A DNA stretch of 64,000 bases from Tubiluchus corallicola (GCA_030141605.1 JAQGDQ010000209.1:179501-243500), one strand, 5' to 3'; shown: positions 1 through 12,331, counted from the stretch's first letter. Made by a program: numbers and translations. The notes: generated by a model from the letters alone, not told the origin.

Positions 1-599
1 AAATTACGTTACCTTTACTGTTTTGTATTGCTTACCAAGTTTGACAACTATTTATGTAGCCCGCTGCTCTAACTGCTATTTCTGAGAATTGTATAGAAAT
101 TTTCTGTCGTGCTCGGTAAAAATGGCACCCTATGGTAAAAATTACGCCTTTTTCTGTACCTACCTGCCTGTTTAACCTACATTCGTTTTTGTTTCAAAAA
201 ATCTGCATAGCTTGAGTGTAACATCCGAGTTAAAGATTTGCTTTGCCAACGAAAGAAATTCGAGACGTACCGACCTAACACGTTAAACCTGCGTGGCTTG
301 CGGGGTATAGTTACAGGTGTTTAGGCAGGACACTAAATTTGAATCATCATCAAAAATTTGTCACTATTGACCAACATTAAGATCTGGTTAACGACCGTAA
401 ATCATCGTGTCTGCACAAAAATATTTATTAGAAAAAGCAATTCAAGATAAATTTATATCTCGTGCATAATTTTGAGTAACTTTTGTAATCTACAGACAGC
501 AATTCTGTTTTTATAGTATGCATAAATTCATAACGATAATTCATAAACTTATCGTTTTTACAATTAACTTTTATGCCACTCTTTATCTTTTCATCCTGC

Positions 600-745
600 A
601 CTTAGTACGGAATTACGTTACGATATTTTATCGTACTAGTACGTTACGATTCGATTTTGTAGGTACGGTACGGAATTACGGTACGGTATTTTTTAGAGGT
701 ACGAAGTACGGTATTTTTTCGTACTGTACCGTACTGCCAGCCTTG
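600..745. repeat. GTACGG-rich palindromic patch
   Basis: The trinucleotide pair GTAC/CGTAC recurs about a dozen times, including GTACGGTACGGAATTACGG and, near the right edge, its near-complement CGTACTGTACCGTACTG. Direct and inverted copies of a short word at the two sides suggest the end of a small transposon or a degenerate satellite. No flanking duplication could be fixed. Confidence 0.4.
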
Positions 746-1373
746 TATGCAACAGATTCAAACTGCCATTTTATGCAAATTACATAACAAAACCTTTTCT
801 AAAAACTTACACCTTTATTTCAGAGTTTCTTCCATATAAAACAGTCGTTAAAAACGTACAAAATAAAAGACGGCATTATACAAAAATAGTACAATACTAT
901 GTACAACACATACAATCACCGATCACCCCCTCCTGCATTCACATTTGCATAATATACAATAAAACATCAGTAATTTGAAAATAATACTAATACAAAGTGG
1001 ATACTTTAGTAAATAAATAAATTAGTTGTTTCAAGTTTAATAGAAAAACAAGACAAATAAAAGTCATCTTCTAAGAGTTTCAAGCCTTTAATTGAATGGA
1101 AGGGATTTCGAAATGTAACTTTTTAACGCCGTGTTCAGCTCTCGCAAGAAAGCAAAATGTTTTATCACTGTAGTATCACTCAGCCAACGTAATTTACTGT
1201 TGTCTGTTTGCGTGTTACTGATGACAAATGCACTAGGTATAGTTACGTAGCAATCCGTTATGTTGTACAGTTTTATAATGCTCAGCCTAATGATGCGGGC
1301 CCGTGAGCTGCAGCATCACACATCGTTAGCTAGTATTACTGACGCTGTTTATTACTTCAGATGCATCGCCAGA

Positions 1374-1400
1374 CCCCCCCCCCCACACACACACACACAC
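1374..1400. repeat. poly-C / (CA)n microsatellite
   Basis: A run of C bases passes directly into about eight CA repeats. It is a simple-sequence tract and has no coding potential. Confidence 0.85.
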
Positions 1401-2331
1401 TGTAGCACGCTTGGAAATTCTATACCATGCCAAGTATAACCCAGCTGCTGTCTCTGACCCCATCCAAGAAGAAAACCAGTTTGCCTGAGAGTCACTATTC
1501 TAGAGAGCGATAATCCTGAAATGTTAGGTTTTAACTGCTACTATAGCTACATATATCGCTAGTTTATTAATTATTAAAGTGAGTGTTGTTTGGCATTTGC
1601 TAGTAGTGTTCTGTTGCTACATTAGAAATCGTGTTTTGTGAGGCGCAATAGGTAAGGTAAACGTTAGATCGAATATTATTACTGAACAATATCCAGCTGC
1701 ACCTACGCTGGGAATATTGATAATTGTACGAAATTAAAAGCTGCTCCTTAATAAGGAAAATGAAGCATAGACCTCAATAATATAACAATAATAATAATAT
1801 TCTTTGTTGCAATTAATGTACACAAACTGTACTGTACAAAATGCATATAAAATGTGTGTTTGTATGAATAGAGTTGTGTGGCACATGTAGCATCTGTTGC
1901 TTTTGTGTGTGTGTGCTTTCAAGATCTAGACTGCAACATATTTAGCGTAGCTTTTTAATTAAATGTTCCTCTGCGTGATGTTCTCACATTTTTGTAAACA
2001 TTTTTGTGTTTGTTCATAAAAACATTTCTAACGACGCATGGTTAAAGTCAATTTTGAAATTGGAAGAGTGCATCTGGTTTTTTTCTACGCTAAAGTACCA
2101 CACTATAATCGAGTTTAACTTTTAACCGTTCTCTGAATTTTACTGTAAATATGCAACTGCTCTAATCGACTGGTCAGGCAGGCACTAGGCGAAACGACAG
2201 CACAATTATATAATTATCTGATTGTTTGTTTAGTTGATATTTAATAAAGCTCATACCATGACATTTCAGATGGTCGAACGATGCAGATTTTATCTAGGTT
2301 TTCATTTTGCATTTTAGCATTTCCACAAAAT

Positions 2332-2484
2332 ATGGATCGCAACCACAAGGCAGCCATTCTCATCGTGTTCTTTATTCTTGGTGCTGTAGCCTTCATGATG
2401 TACGTGCCAGAAATAACAGCCCTATTGTCTCGCCGTGCAAATGAAGAGGAGATTGCCAGGTCCAGAAATCTGGAGAGCGACTGA
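2332..2484 (+). CDS. possible 50-residue single-pass membrane micropeptide
   Basis: The frame from ATG 2332 to TGA 2484 encodes 50 residues. The start is MDRNHK, followed by a hydrophobic helix (about residues 8-27, core AAILIVFFILGAVAFMMYV), a short basic patch (SRR) and an acidic, arginine-containing tail ending in LESD. This is the layout of small organelle or ER membrane proteins. Acceptor-like sites (a TTTCAG at about 2270 and a TTTTAG at about 2316) precede the ATG, so it could be a last exon whose upstream exon is untranslated. I recognise no family and see no polyadenylation signal that settles it. It could also be a chance frame; the even amphipathic design is the main reason to list it. 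Confidence 0.35.
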   Translation: MDRNHKAAILIVFFILGAVAFMMYVPEITALLSRRANEEEIARSRNLESD

Positions 2485-2782
2485 ATATGGTAACAGTCGT
2501 GACATGTTTATACTCACAGTGAGTAGTCAGTCGCTGATGACCTGCCATGTTTTGGACTTGAAAATGGCGCATCCCTGTTTTGGTTATAGACTGATGCTAT
2601 TCCGATTATTGATCACTGCTTACGTAAGTGACTTGTGAATTTGATATATCTGGTAATTTCATAGCAAATTTAAAATGTTCAGTAACGCACTGCAATTACT
2701 TTCGTTTTTCATTAGTTTTTACTTAAAACCTAAAAGAGTACTACACCCTGTGTTTATTTTTTTGAAAAAATGTAGAGCTCGC

Positions 2783-3334
2783 TTAAGTGGCTTTTACCTA
2801 GCATCCGGAATGCGTATACATTATGCGTTATCCACCTGCGGAATAAAAAATCAATAGGAAATATGTGCAGAAAAAATAATGCCTAACGCAGGCTGATAAA
2901 CCGGTTCGTTGAAGACAATATAAACGGATTTAATCTATTCCGCACTCCCCCCCCCCCATGACACTAGGTAAATGCTACTTTAGTCTACCACGGAATTCGA
3001 CGTTCAGTGTATAAGACAGTACCGACTTTATTTTATGGTAAACATGTACACAATCGCAAATTTTTCATAAGCATATGTTTCATAGAAAATACTTTAAGTA
3101 GTGTACATAGATTTGCGAAGTATGAATGTATAAATGCGAGAATGTTAATTTACACGGAATGCGTATGCGTTACCGGAGTGCGGAGTAGATAAAAACTGTT
3201 TACATTGTTACCAATGCATCCGTTTGCCAGACCTGCATTGTGCGTTATTTTTTCTGCAGCTATTTCCTATTGATTTTTAGTCCGCAGGTGGATAATGCAT
3301 AGCGCATTGCATATGCCAGGTAAACGCCTCTTAA
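2783..3334. mobile_element. MITE with ~105-bp inverted repeats and TTAA flanks (piggyBac-type)
   Basis: The left arm (about 2783-2892) and right arm (about 3229-3334) are imperfect reverse complements over roughly 105 bp, sharing for instance TATCCACCTGCGGA and AATCAATAGGAAATA. The outer ends read TTAAGTGGCTTTTACC and, on the other strand, TTAAGAGGCGTTTACC. TTAA at both edges is the target site of piggyBac transposases. The 330-bp centre has no transposase frame, so the element must have been moved by an enzyme encoded elsewhere; a piggyBac relic sits at about 39.4 kb, although a link between the two is not shown. Confidence 0.75.
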
Positions 3335-4959
3335 ATCCCCATTTTCTTTCGTGCTACTGTTTGCTTATTTTCACTGTGCACCGGTTTTCATAGCTCTAAA
3401 CGATTTTCTAATTTTCTTGCAGAAACACTCCTCCGGCTGTCTTAATGAAACACAGTGGCAAGGAGTTGTAATAGAATATGCCAGTCACTGACAAAGAACA
3501 CTAGACCTATAGTATCCATCACAGCTCGAGTTAATAAGCTGGCCAAAAAAATAAAATTTCCTCAAAAGAACTTTAAACTGTGACAAGCAGTTACTGCAGT
3601 AATTACTGCCTACGTGTATATTGAACGAATGATATGGCCAAGTGTGTATCAGACCTGGAAACAAATTTATTGAAAACTTGGAAATCGTAAAAGCGGAGAT
3701 TTCGATATACAGGCTTATGCCTGCCTATTATGTGCAGGTAAATTAATAAAATATAATTCAATCGCACGAATAATGATTTTAAAATCTGACATACGTGTCA
3801 TAGCTAAGCCTTGTTATTTTCTGAGCAGCTTGTCAGTCTTCATTTTTTAGCAAGTAATACCGAAGAATTAGGTTTAGGTAAAGCGAGAGCCTGGCGATTT
3901 GCATAGGTTTACTGACTGACGTAATACTCATATTTATGAAGGTGCCATGGCCTTTTCTTGCCATAACGTATGCTCACATTTACCTGACAAATAAAAGGGT
4001 CGAAGATCTATTTACACATTTAACGGATGTGCAATGAGTGTTCTTTCTTTGTAAACTTATCTGTCAATTGATAAATACGAACATGAAACTTTCGTAGTCT
4101 GTCCAGTAAATCTGATTATGAAAAATCAATTCATGTATCATAAAATGTGCGAGAATTTGGTGATTTCATCTACTTGCTCATTGCTGAAAAGCCTTGCAGC
4201 TAAAACATGTCTATTCCAGGTGATCAGTTGCTCATCTTAGTTTGTACTGTTCGTTATAGAAGCCACAGCAACACAATGCAGTACGTGACAGAATAATCTA
4301 GTTAATAATAACGCTCTTCGCATGTTGTTGATTCATGTTGTTGTTCATCACTTATATGAGTCTGCGTAAGTGATAGCTCATGCAGTTTCCATAAAGGTAT
4401 GTGGGTGGTATAGTAATGGATCAGTAACCGTTTCTTCCCGTTTTCTGATGTCATGATTGCGCTTGACAATTTAATGTCGTGGTGCATTAACGTGCTATAA
4501 TACACAGATGGTAATAATCTAAACGATTTTACGAAAAGCAGTATCAAATCTGGCTGCATTTTTTCGTTTTCTCTGCATTTCTTTAATGCGTCGTGATATG
4601 ACAGAATATTTGCTCACTTAAAACTGTTTCTCTGCGGCAAGAATTAGTTATCAAGAAACCTTGACTTTTAAGTTAGTTTATTTCTGTATGTGCTTAAAAT
4701 CTGTAACTTCTGCGGATCTAGTTTGAAGTTTAACCGACAGATGGCAGCACATTCTTTCGAATTCAGTCTGCTAACTGTGTTAGTGCAAATAGTATAAGAT
4801 CATACAGAGACACTGAAACGTTCTACGAGCACAGACTAGTAATTGCAAAGTTCAATGTTGGCAGCCCTGGCAAAGGACAACATATCTTGGCAATTTCAGT
4901 GTGACAAATTAAAAATCAAGATATTGAAATTAAATATTTAGAGAAAGTTCCAGCATCAT
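3335..4959. other. non-coding stretch, no gene recognised
   Basis: I see AT-rich sequence without recognisable exons, repeats or RNA genes. An 85-codon minus-strand open frame at 4302-4559 has no family resemblance and no convincing context. Confidence 0.45.
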
Positions 4960-5960
4960 TTCAAAGAAATTGCATAAGCCAGTGTACAAGAACAATGGGA
5001 TAACATTGTTAATACATGCACACATGGATCAAAGGAAGTTTTGGGTTACTCTACAAATAACAAAGAAAATCTTTTGCAATGAACAAGCTGACAAATTATC
5101 AGCTGAACACAAGGAAATTAGGTTGAAGCACGGTGCAGCTAAAGACAAGTCAGAAGCTAAAAGAATTTAGAGATGTGCTTAAAGAAGAAAAATTATTAGA
5201 AGATATTGCAAAAATTGAAAACAGCAAAAATGACTCTAGTAAGATGTACAAAGGAGTCTGGGAAAATCAATAGAAGTAAACCAAAAGGCAGGATATCAAT
5301 TGAAATTGATGATGAACTAGAAGCATCAGAAATTATAACTACGTTTTTTAAAGATCTTACAACAATAATAATGCAAAAAACATTCCTGATTTAACAAACA
5401 GCAATGGAGTCACGTTTTGTTCCCGAAATCTTTTAAAGAATGAAAAAAGTCCAGATATAAATAATCTGGTAGCAAAACAGCTAAAACGAAAATACTAGCA
5501 GAAAAAGCAATCACATCCTGTTCTTGTCGCATCACGGCTTGTTACTTGATATGAGCAAGTCATTTGATATTGCAGAGAAAGGAATTCTCTTCGACGACCT
5601 ACAAACTGTATTACAACCAGATCAAATGCTCATTATTACAATTCTACTAAAGGATGTTAAACTTACTGTAAAAGTTAGGAACACCTTAAGAAAAACTTTT
5701 AATACGAATACCGGGGTCCCCCAGGGGACTATCTTAGCCCAGTACTTTCAAACTCTACCTGGAAAACGCACTTGAGATCCAAACTCCTCCAAATGACGAT
5801 CATGATTACAACAACTTCAACCAAATCTATCTTTAGGAGTAGAAGAACTTACGCGGTTAGCTGCAGATAGGAGTGGGTGGAAATCTCTAATAAATGCTAG
5901 TGCCTCAAAGTCTGCAATAGATAGAATGAGACATTGAAGAAGAAGAAGGAGACCAGTAGC
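4960..5960 (+). pseudogene. broken LINE: linker and reverse-transcriptase fragment
   Basis: Several frames on the plus strand together give pieces of a non-LTR retrotransposon ORF2. First comes a charged linker (KLSAEHKEIRLKHGAAKDK at about 5090-5150, then a segment with NRSKPKGRISIEIDDELEAS near 5265-5330). Next is the reverse-transcriptase core with LLDMSKSFD (about 5545) and the hallmark NTGVPQG (about 5708-5728). A C-terminal piece follows (SLGVEEL, then DRSGWKSLINAS) near 5830-5910. The frame changes at least three times and stops interrupt it; neither an endonuclease nor a complete catalytic FADD region remains. It is a dead 5'-truncated copy. Confidence 0.85.
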
Positions 5961-8682
5961 AGTCTTTTCTGATTTTTAATAGATTAAAAAGTAATTGTTT
6001 TCATTTATAAAAATGTTATACATATTTTTTATGTCTAACTTTCTTGCTTTGCCCAGATTAAAAGATATAGACGTACTCGAAGGGTGATACGGAAGTATGT
6101 TTTTATCATGGACACACCGTATATTTTATTGGAGAAATGCAGAGAAAAACTCACTGAAAATGATTTGTGAGGTAGTGAGTGCTTCAGCTTGTGATGCTGT
6201 AAATATTAATTGAAATTACACGGGAAAGAGAAAAAACTCAGTCCATTGTAGTCACACCAAGTTTAATAAATTCAAAGCATAAACTCGATAAGCAAACTTT
6301 ATTATACTCATATATATCACGTAGTTCGTCTTTTTGAACATCTTTACCGAACAGAGAAACAAGCAAAAATGAACAATTATACGTGACGTGTTGTCAGCAC
6401 TTACCCCGTTTTGTTCTCCCTCTCTTCCTTTTACTTTTAAGTAGCACAGGCAAACTTTCTCATTGCACTGTTTTTCTTTTATGTAGGCTATACGCTTGAA
6501 TAAACTAATGTATTTTAATAAGATTATTCAAATCAAAGATATGAAAGATGCTTTAATAAAATTCTATTTGTCACAGCTGAAAAATCCTGATAAATCGGTC
6601 ACGTCGGTCAGTCAAACTGGTCATTAATTATTATCCGCAGATGTATTCTGCTTACATATAATGACAGGAATCATAATTTAAGGAAACAAATTTATCTTTT
6701 TTATTTATATTATCCGTCCCATTTATTTTTCCTATCATTTGTATTCGTATTGTTGTTTATTATTTTGTGTGTGCTTTCTGTTTAGAAACCATGGTTGTTT
6801 ATATTAAGTGTTTTATATTGTGTTGTGACATTTTTCACTGTTTTTATACTTGATTAAGTAGAAGGGCTTTGATCTTGTAGGTTAATAACTCAAACATTAA
6901 TATTAATGAGTGTGTTAATATCAACAAAACTGTTAATAAATTTATGATATTGTTAATACTCTTATTATTAAAAATGCTGTCAGACGTGTGTATTTATATT
7001 TATCTCGTAAAATACTCTGGGCACAGCTTTTTATTTTTGTATTTTAGCTGACAATTATATTTTTATAGATCGTCCAACATAAGTCATTTTATTTTGTATT
7101 TGCGTGTAAACCGTTTCATTTGTTACTCTTATTAAAGTCACAGATGTGGTTGTTGTCATTGTCGTGTTGTTGCTGCCTCCTCAATGTGCAGAACTGCCAA
7201 TTGTTCTGGCCAACTGTAAAGAAGCCCAAAATGTCATTAGAGTCAAAATGAGTTTCTATGGTCCATTCATACAGCTACTACTGAAGGCGGAAGTTTCCTT
7301 TAATGACCTCGAAGGTCAAAAAAACTACCAAATTACCTATTTTCTGCAACTGTAAGGGTCGAATGATCCCTCAGTTTAGTGGAATTTCCCACCAAAACTA
7401 TTCGAATTATATGTTACTGAGCTCATTATTTACAGGAAAGATCAATTTTCACTGCCCGTCTCAACCGCAAAATGCTAAAGAGTTTTAATCACAAAATTTT
7501 GCTTTGCCTTCTTGAGAGATTCGACGTGATGCACTACAAAGGAGCTTTGCAAACGCCAACAACAATTTTAACTTTGTGTAGACCCGCGTCTTAAGACTCT
7601 CGCAAAAATTCTTGTTTGAGATTAGAAGATTGTTATTACAGTAGTACGATATATTTTGCTCAGTGCGTGCTTTTTGTGCAATTTATAGTTAAATGATATT
7701 ATAATTTATTGTAGGTTGTGTTTTGTAATTGCTTCTTTCTTGTCGCTTTAAACGTCTGTGACCAATTGTCATCACAGATTTTTGTAATAAAAATTTGATT
7801 TTATTCAGGAAATCGTTTTCGTTTTGAATAGTTTATGCAGAAGAGATATATATATATATATAGGCCTTCATTAGAAACCGATCCATCGAGTCAGTACCCT
7901 AGCAGTCCGAAGGTAGTCTGCGTAGCAAAATATTTTTGCTTATTTCAGTTAATTAGCGATATAATTTTTTGACAGATTCTGCATCAGTACTTGGCTAGAT
8001 TACCGAACCAGTGCGCCTGTCCTTGATATGTGTTCGCTGGCTGATTTTAACAATTTGCATGTAATAAAAGAACAAAAGGTCAAAATGTCTTTTAAATCAA
8101 AACTAATTTTTATATTTCACCAGAGCTTTCGTTCATCACAGTCTTCATAAGCTAGAATCAAATTGATGTAGCATCTTGATTATTTTTGTGATTTAAAGAG
8201 CATTTTGCCGCCTTTTGTTTTTTTACGACAGTGAAAGTCTCAGAAAAAGCATTTTATTTTTAACTTATTTGTACGTAACTTCACAACGTGAAACAAACAA
8301 AGTCACGTTACCCATAACCGTCTACGAACGTCAAAAAGTTTCACCCAGAGTACGTTAAGATAAATTGTATCTAATAATAGTATTACAAGAATCTAGCTGT
8401 CCCTTTTCGAATTTATTTCAATGAGAAAAAAGATAAAAACTAATGAACAGAAAGTAAAGAAGCAATAGATATAAATATTTTCAAGCAAAAAGTATAAGAA
8501 TTAAACAGTAAAAAACCGAAAATGCCAAATATCTACCAATAATATCGAACATTCCCAAAGTGGTGCACATCATTGATGACTAGTTACAGTATATAGTGGC
8601 TAAAACCCACACAAAGCTTAATCTAGGCATTTTATGAATCAAACGATTTATCATAAGAACATATCTTATCAATCCCTAACCT
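5961..8682. other. non-coding stretch with simple repeats
   Basis: No gene is recognised. The stretch holds a short (TA)n run at 7847-7862 and a hairpin-forming repeat at about 8065-8226, listed separately. Two overlapping 60-70 codon frames at 7146-7488 have no family resemblance. Confidence 0.45.
8065..8226. repeat. inverted repeat, ~40-bp arms (small MITE-like hairpin)
   Basis: The left arm (about 8065-8103) and right arm (about 8184-8226) are near reverse complements: AACAAAAGGTCAAAATGTCT on the left pairs with the complement of AGAGCATTTTGCCGCCTTTTG on the right apart from a few mismatches. About 80 bp separates them. The form fits a small non-autonomous element; no target duplication is certain. 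Confidence 0.5.
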
Positions 8683-10491
8683 TCACTGTCTTCCCTTTTT
8701 CTTTCCCCGCTTTTTTTGTGTACCACCAGCAGCATCCTGTCGTTTATTTCCCTTCTTTCTTTTTTTACCACCACCAGTTCCTTGCCTATTTTTCTTCTTT
8801 CTCTGTCTGCCACCAATAGCACCTTCTTGTCTAGTACCACCAGTGCCTCTAAGCAAACTTCTTTGAAAACCTCTTCTGACGTCACGGCTGGTACCTGTTT
8901 GGCGGCCTCTGTCCGTTCCTGCAAAGAGATTTCTTTCCGAGCCTCTTCTGAAACTTCTGCCAGTACTTGATGCAGATCCTCTCTTTTTGCCCCTTCTTCT
9001 CAATTTACGTCTGCCCACCTGTTCAACTTCATTCGCTGCGTCAACAGAAGCGCTCTCTGCCTGTCCAATGGGTTCTGCTGCAGTTGCTGTTGTAGCATTT
9101 GATGACCCGCTGGGTTCTGCTGCTGTTGCTGTTGTGGCATTTGATGACCCGCTGGGTTCTGCTGCTGTTGTGGAATTTGATGGGCCACTGGGTTCTGCTG
9201 CAGTTGCTGTTGTAGCATTTGATGACCCGCTGGGTTCTGCTGCTGTTGCTGTTGTAGTATTTGATGACCCGCTGGGTTCGGCTGCTGTTGCTGTTGTAGT
9301 ATTTGATGACCCGCTGGGTTCCGCTGCTGTTGCTGTTGTAGCATTTGATGACCCACTGGGTTCTGCTGCTGTTGTGGAATTTGATGGCTCGCTGGGTTCC
9401 GCTGCAGTTACTGTTGTAGCATTTGATGACCCGCTGGGTTCTGCTGCTGTTGTGGAATTTGATGGCTCGCTGGGTTCCGCTGCAGTTGCTGTTGTGGCGT
9501 TTGATGGCCCGCTGGGTTCTGCTGCTGTTGCTGTTGTGGCATTTGATGACCCGCTGGGTTCTGCTGCTGTTGTGGAATTTGATGGCCCACTGGGTTCTGC
9601 TGCAGTTGCTGTTGTGGCGTTTGATGGCCCGCTGGGTTCTGCTGCTGTTGCTGTTGTGGCATTTGATGACCCGCTGGGTTCTGCTGCTGTTGTGGAATTT
9701 GATGGCCCACTGGGTTCTGCTGCAGTTGCTGTTGTAGCATTTGATGACCCGCTGGGTTCTGCTGCTGTTGCTGTTGTGGCATTTGATGACCCGCTGGGTT
9801 CGGCTGCTGTTGTGGAATTTGATGGCCCACTGGGTTCTACTGCAGTTGCTGTTGTAGCATTTGAAGACCCGCTGGGTTCTGCTGCTGTTGCTGTTGTGGA
9901 ATTTGATGGCTCGCTGGGTTCCGCTGCAGTTGCTGTTGTGGCGTTTGAAGACCCGCTGGGTTCTGCTGCTGTTGCTGTTGTAGCATTTGATGACCCGCTG
10001 GGTTCTGCTGCAGTTGCTGTTGTGGCGTTTGAAGACCCGCTGGGTTCTGCTGCTGTTGCTGTTGTAGCATTTGATGACCCGCTGGGTTCTGCTGCTGTTG
10101 CTGTTGTAGCATTTGATGACCCGCTGGGTTCTGCTGCTGTTGTGGAATTTGATGGCTCGCTGGGTTCTGCTGCAGTTGCTGTTGTGGCGTTTGATGACCC
10201 GCTGGGTTCTGCTGCTGTTGCTGTTGTGGCATTTGATGACCCGCTGGGTTCTGCTGCTGTTGTGGAATTTGATGACCCGCTGAGTTCTGCAGCTGTTGTG
10301 GAATTTGATGGCCCACTGGGTTTTGCTGCTGTTGTAGCATTTGATGGCCCGCTTGGTTCTGCTGCTGTTGCTGTTGTGGCATTTGATGACCCGCTGGGTT
10401 CTGCTGCTGTTGCTGTTGTAGCATTTGACGACATCGTGTCTCCTGGGGCTGTAGCCTGCCTCTCATACCGGTGCCTCAAGGATAACAGCTG
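8683..10491 (-). CDS. repetitive N-glycosylation-rich protein with polybasic tail (terminal exon)
   Basis: An uninterrupted minus-strand frame runs to a stop at 8683-8685. The first in-frame ATG is at 10434 (583 codons to the stop). A plausible 3' splice acceptor (CTTTTTGTAG) ends at 10492, so this may be a last exon beginning at 10491, with the real start and signal peptide upstream and not found. About 34 tandem units of 14 residues (type SSNATTATAAEPSG, 42 bp) and 12 residues (type PSNSTTAAEPSG, 36 bp) each carry an N-x-T sequon and several Thr/Ser, so a secreted, densely glycosylated rod is likely if it is exported. The unit array ends near 9070. The last ~130 residues are non-repetitive and extremely basic (many RR, KKR, GKKKGRQ). 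Because all units are multiples of three, other frames on both strands are also long and open; I prefer this frame because it alone stays open through the whole array and the unique tail. No known family. Confidence 0.55.
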   Translation of the reverse strand, partial: QLLSLRHRYERQATAPGDTMSSNATTATAAEPSGSSNATTATAAEPSGPSNATTAAKPSGPSNSTTAAELSGSSNSTTAAEPSGSSNATTATAAEPSGSSNATTATAAEPSEPSNSTTAAEPSGSSNATTATAAEPSGSSNATTATAAEPSGSSNATTATAAEPSGSSNATTATAAEPSGSSNATTATAAEPSEPSNSTTATAAEPSGSSNATTATAVEPSGPSNSTTAAEPSGSSNATTATAAEPSGSSNATTATAAEPSGPSNSTTAAEPSGSSNATTATAAEPSGPSNATTATAAEPSGPSNSTTAAEPSGSSNATTATAAEPSGPSNATTATAAEPSEPSNSTTAAEPSGSSNATTVTAAEPSEPSNSTTAAEPSGSSNATTATAAEPSGSSNTTTATAAEPSGSSNTTTATAAEPSGSSNATTATAAEPSGPSNSTTAAEPSGSSNATTATAAEPSGSSNATTATAAEPIGQAESASVDAANEVEQVGRRKLRRRGKKRGSASSTGRSFRRGSERNLFAGTDRGRQTGTSRDVRRGFQRSLLRGTGGTRQEGAIGGRQRKKKNRQGTGGGKKRKKGNKRQDAAGGTQKKRGKKKGRQ

Positions 10492-12261
10492 CTACAAAAA
10501 GTGTTACTTTCGTTAAAACAAAAGCATTTTGTAAACTCAAAAAGTGTTAAAAGTCATCAACAGGGGAAGCCAGAGAATCCCGATTAGAAGTCTGATTATG
10601 CTCCTGTAAACCTTAACAAATTAAGCACAGATTTACTTAACCACAATACTCTGAAATTGAAGGCTCTTGGCACACAGAGGAGGAATTTCAAATCTGAAAC
10701 GAAAATTTCAGTCAGGGACTCGGGGACAGAAAAGGAAGTATTTTAGCCCGCTCGAGAACGAATATCAAAGTAGGAAACAATGTAGGCCTACACTATGACA
10801 CATTAAAATAAAGATTTTTTCATTTGATTTCTGTTAAAAATAAGTGTACTAAGTTTCATAAGTTGTTCCGATTACTACTGTAAAATAAAATGATTGTTCA
10901 AAATCACGGAATGATTGAGGAAACCAGGGATCGCAAGGAAAACCAGGGTTAACGAAGGCAGGACTCTGTAAAGTGCTGTTCTAGAGCTGATTCGCATTAA
11001 ACAAGCTTAACCTTGAAAAATATTAGAATTTAGAATCTAGAAATTATATGTCGGCGTATTGTCACATTGGCGTGAAAGAAGCTGCAGGTGTATTTGAGCT
11101 GATATTTTATTGCAACCTGACCTTGGTCATAGGTTAAAGATCAAACAGGTGACATGTTGGGAATGTCACTGCTCTTGATTGGTGCACCTGATGCAATTCT
11201 CACAGTTTTGTAGCCGGCGTCTTCTAGAGCTTAGCAACTGACAGCTATTACTCAAAATGGGCTTCTAAACTCCGGCATGTCACACTCACACGTGATTCCA
11301 GATTACAGAAAAATGACTATTAGTCGTTGAAAAAAGTTGGAGGATAGTAAACAGCACTATGAACAGACAGTTTGCAATACATTTTAGTATACATACTAAA
11401 CATTTTAGTATTTTTAATTACTTACTGCATCCAATTCATCCCACTGGATTCTTTCTGCAAAACAAGAATTCCATGAGGCGAGAAAAATCATCAGAAGCGT
11501 CTGCATCTTTCTCAGACCAAGCATGGCGGACGTCTTCGGTAGCCCTCAGGGAAGACCTTTTACGCTTGAAGATATCAGTTACTTACTGCGGAGCTTGGAG
11601 CTTTTAATCAGACTGCAAGTTACTCACGGAGTGTAATAGGCATTCAACAATCAGGAAATGAATCTATAAGCAATCTTATTCTGATTGAATATTACAAGCA
11701 GTCAAGCTGTTACAAGCCCACAATATTCATAAGTAGAGGGGCGGTGCTGCTGGTATGAATATTTCCTAGTATTTAATTAACGGAACTTTTATAGTTGAAA
11801 GCATAATTCAATGTGAATGCGATTATTTTGTTTTTAATAAAAGGAAAATTTTGTTCAGGTATTATGTGCTAGACGCAAAAACAGGCCTAAATTCTTTAAT
11901 CAAAAAAATATATGTGAATAATTATGACTCGTGTTTCACTCATTTCAATTATTATTAGACGGGCCTTCAGTCACACGTGCCTCAACACCTGCGTTAGTTT
12001 GCGTGTGCGTGAATCATTCTTGCACATGAATTCTGAATTAAAAAGGTAAACCTAGTCCTACAGGTAAGGTGATAATCGTTCTTAAACATCGCTAAAGATG
12101 CTCAATTATTATTTAACTTGCGCTGCTATTTTACGAACTGATTCCATGAACCCTTCTTTTATGACTTTCATTTGTGCCTTGTTCGTTCTTTACAATGTCA
12201 GCTTCGGAACATAAACAACCCTAAATTGCCAGTCGTACTAGTAATATAAAGCAATCCCTGT

Positions 12262-12331
<70 letters not shown>

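Larger units (their letters stand above)
1..2331. other. non-coding stretch, no gene recognised
   Basis: No exon-like reading frame with family resemblance is visible on either strand. The stretch holds a patch rich in the hexamer GTACGG (about 600-745) and a C-run joined to a CA microsatellite (1374-1400). The short open frames here look like chance products of AT-rich DNA. Confidence 0.5.

Noticed and set aside
7146-7488. two overlapping 61-69 codon plus-strand frames
   Set aside because: No family resemblance, no splice context, and composition like the surrounding non-coding DNA.
10453-10479. 20-bp intron that would join a signal-peptide-like segment (VTLFVAAVILEAP) to the repeat frame
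   Set aside because: An intron that short is not credible; a splice acceptor at 10492 is the simpler reading.
8987-10516. 509-codon plus-strand frame and several Gln-rich minus-strand frames over the same repeats
   Set aside because: Unit lengths are multiples of three, so any frame without a stop in one unit stays open. These frames either break (Gln-rich) or lack a meaningful unique end; the minus frame with the basic tail explains the region better.
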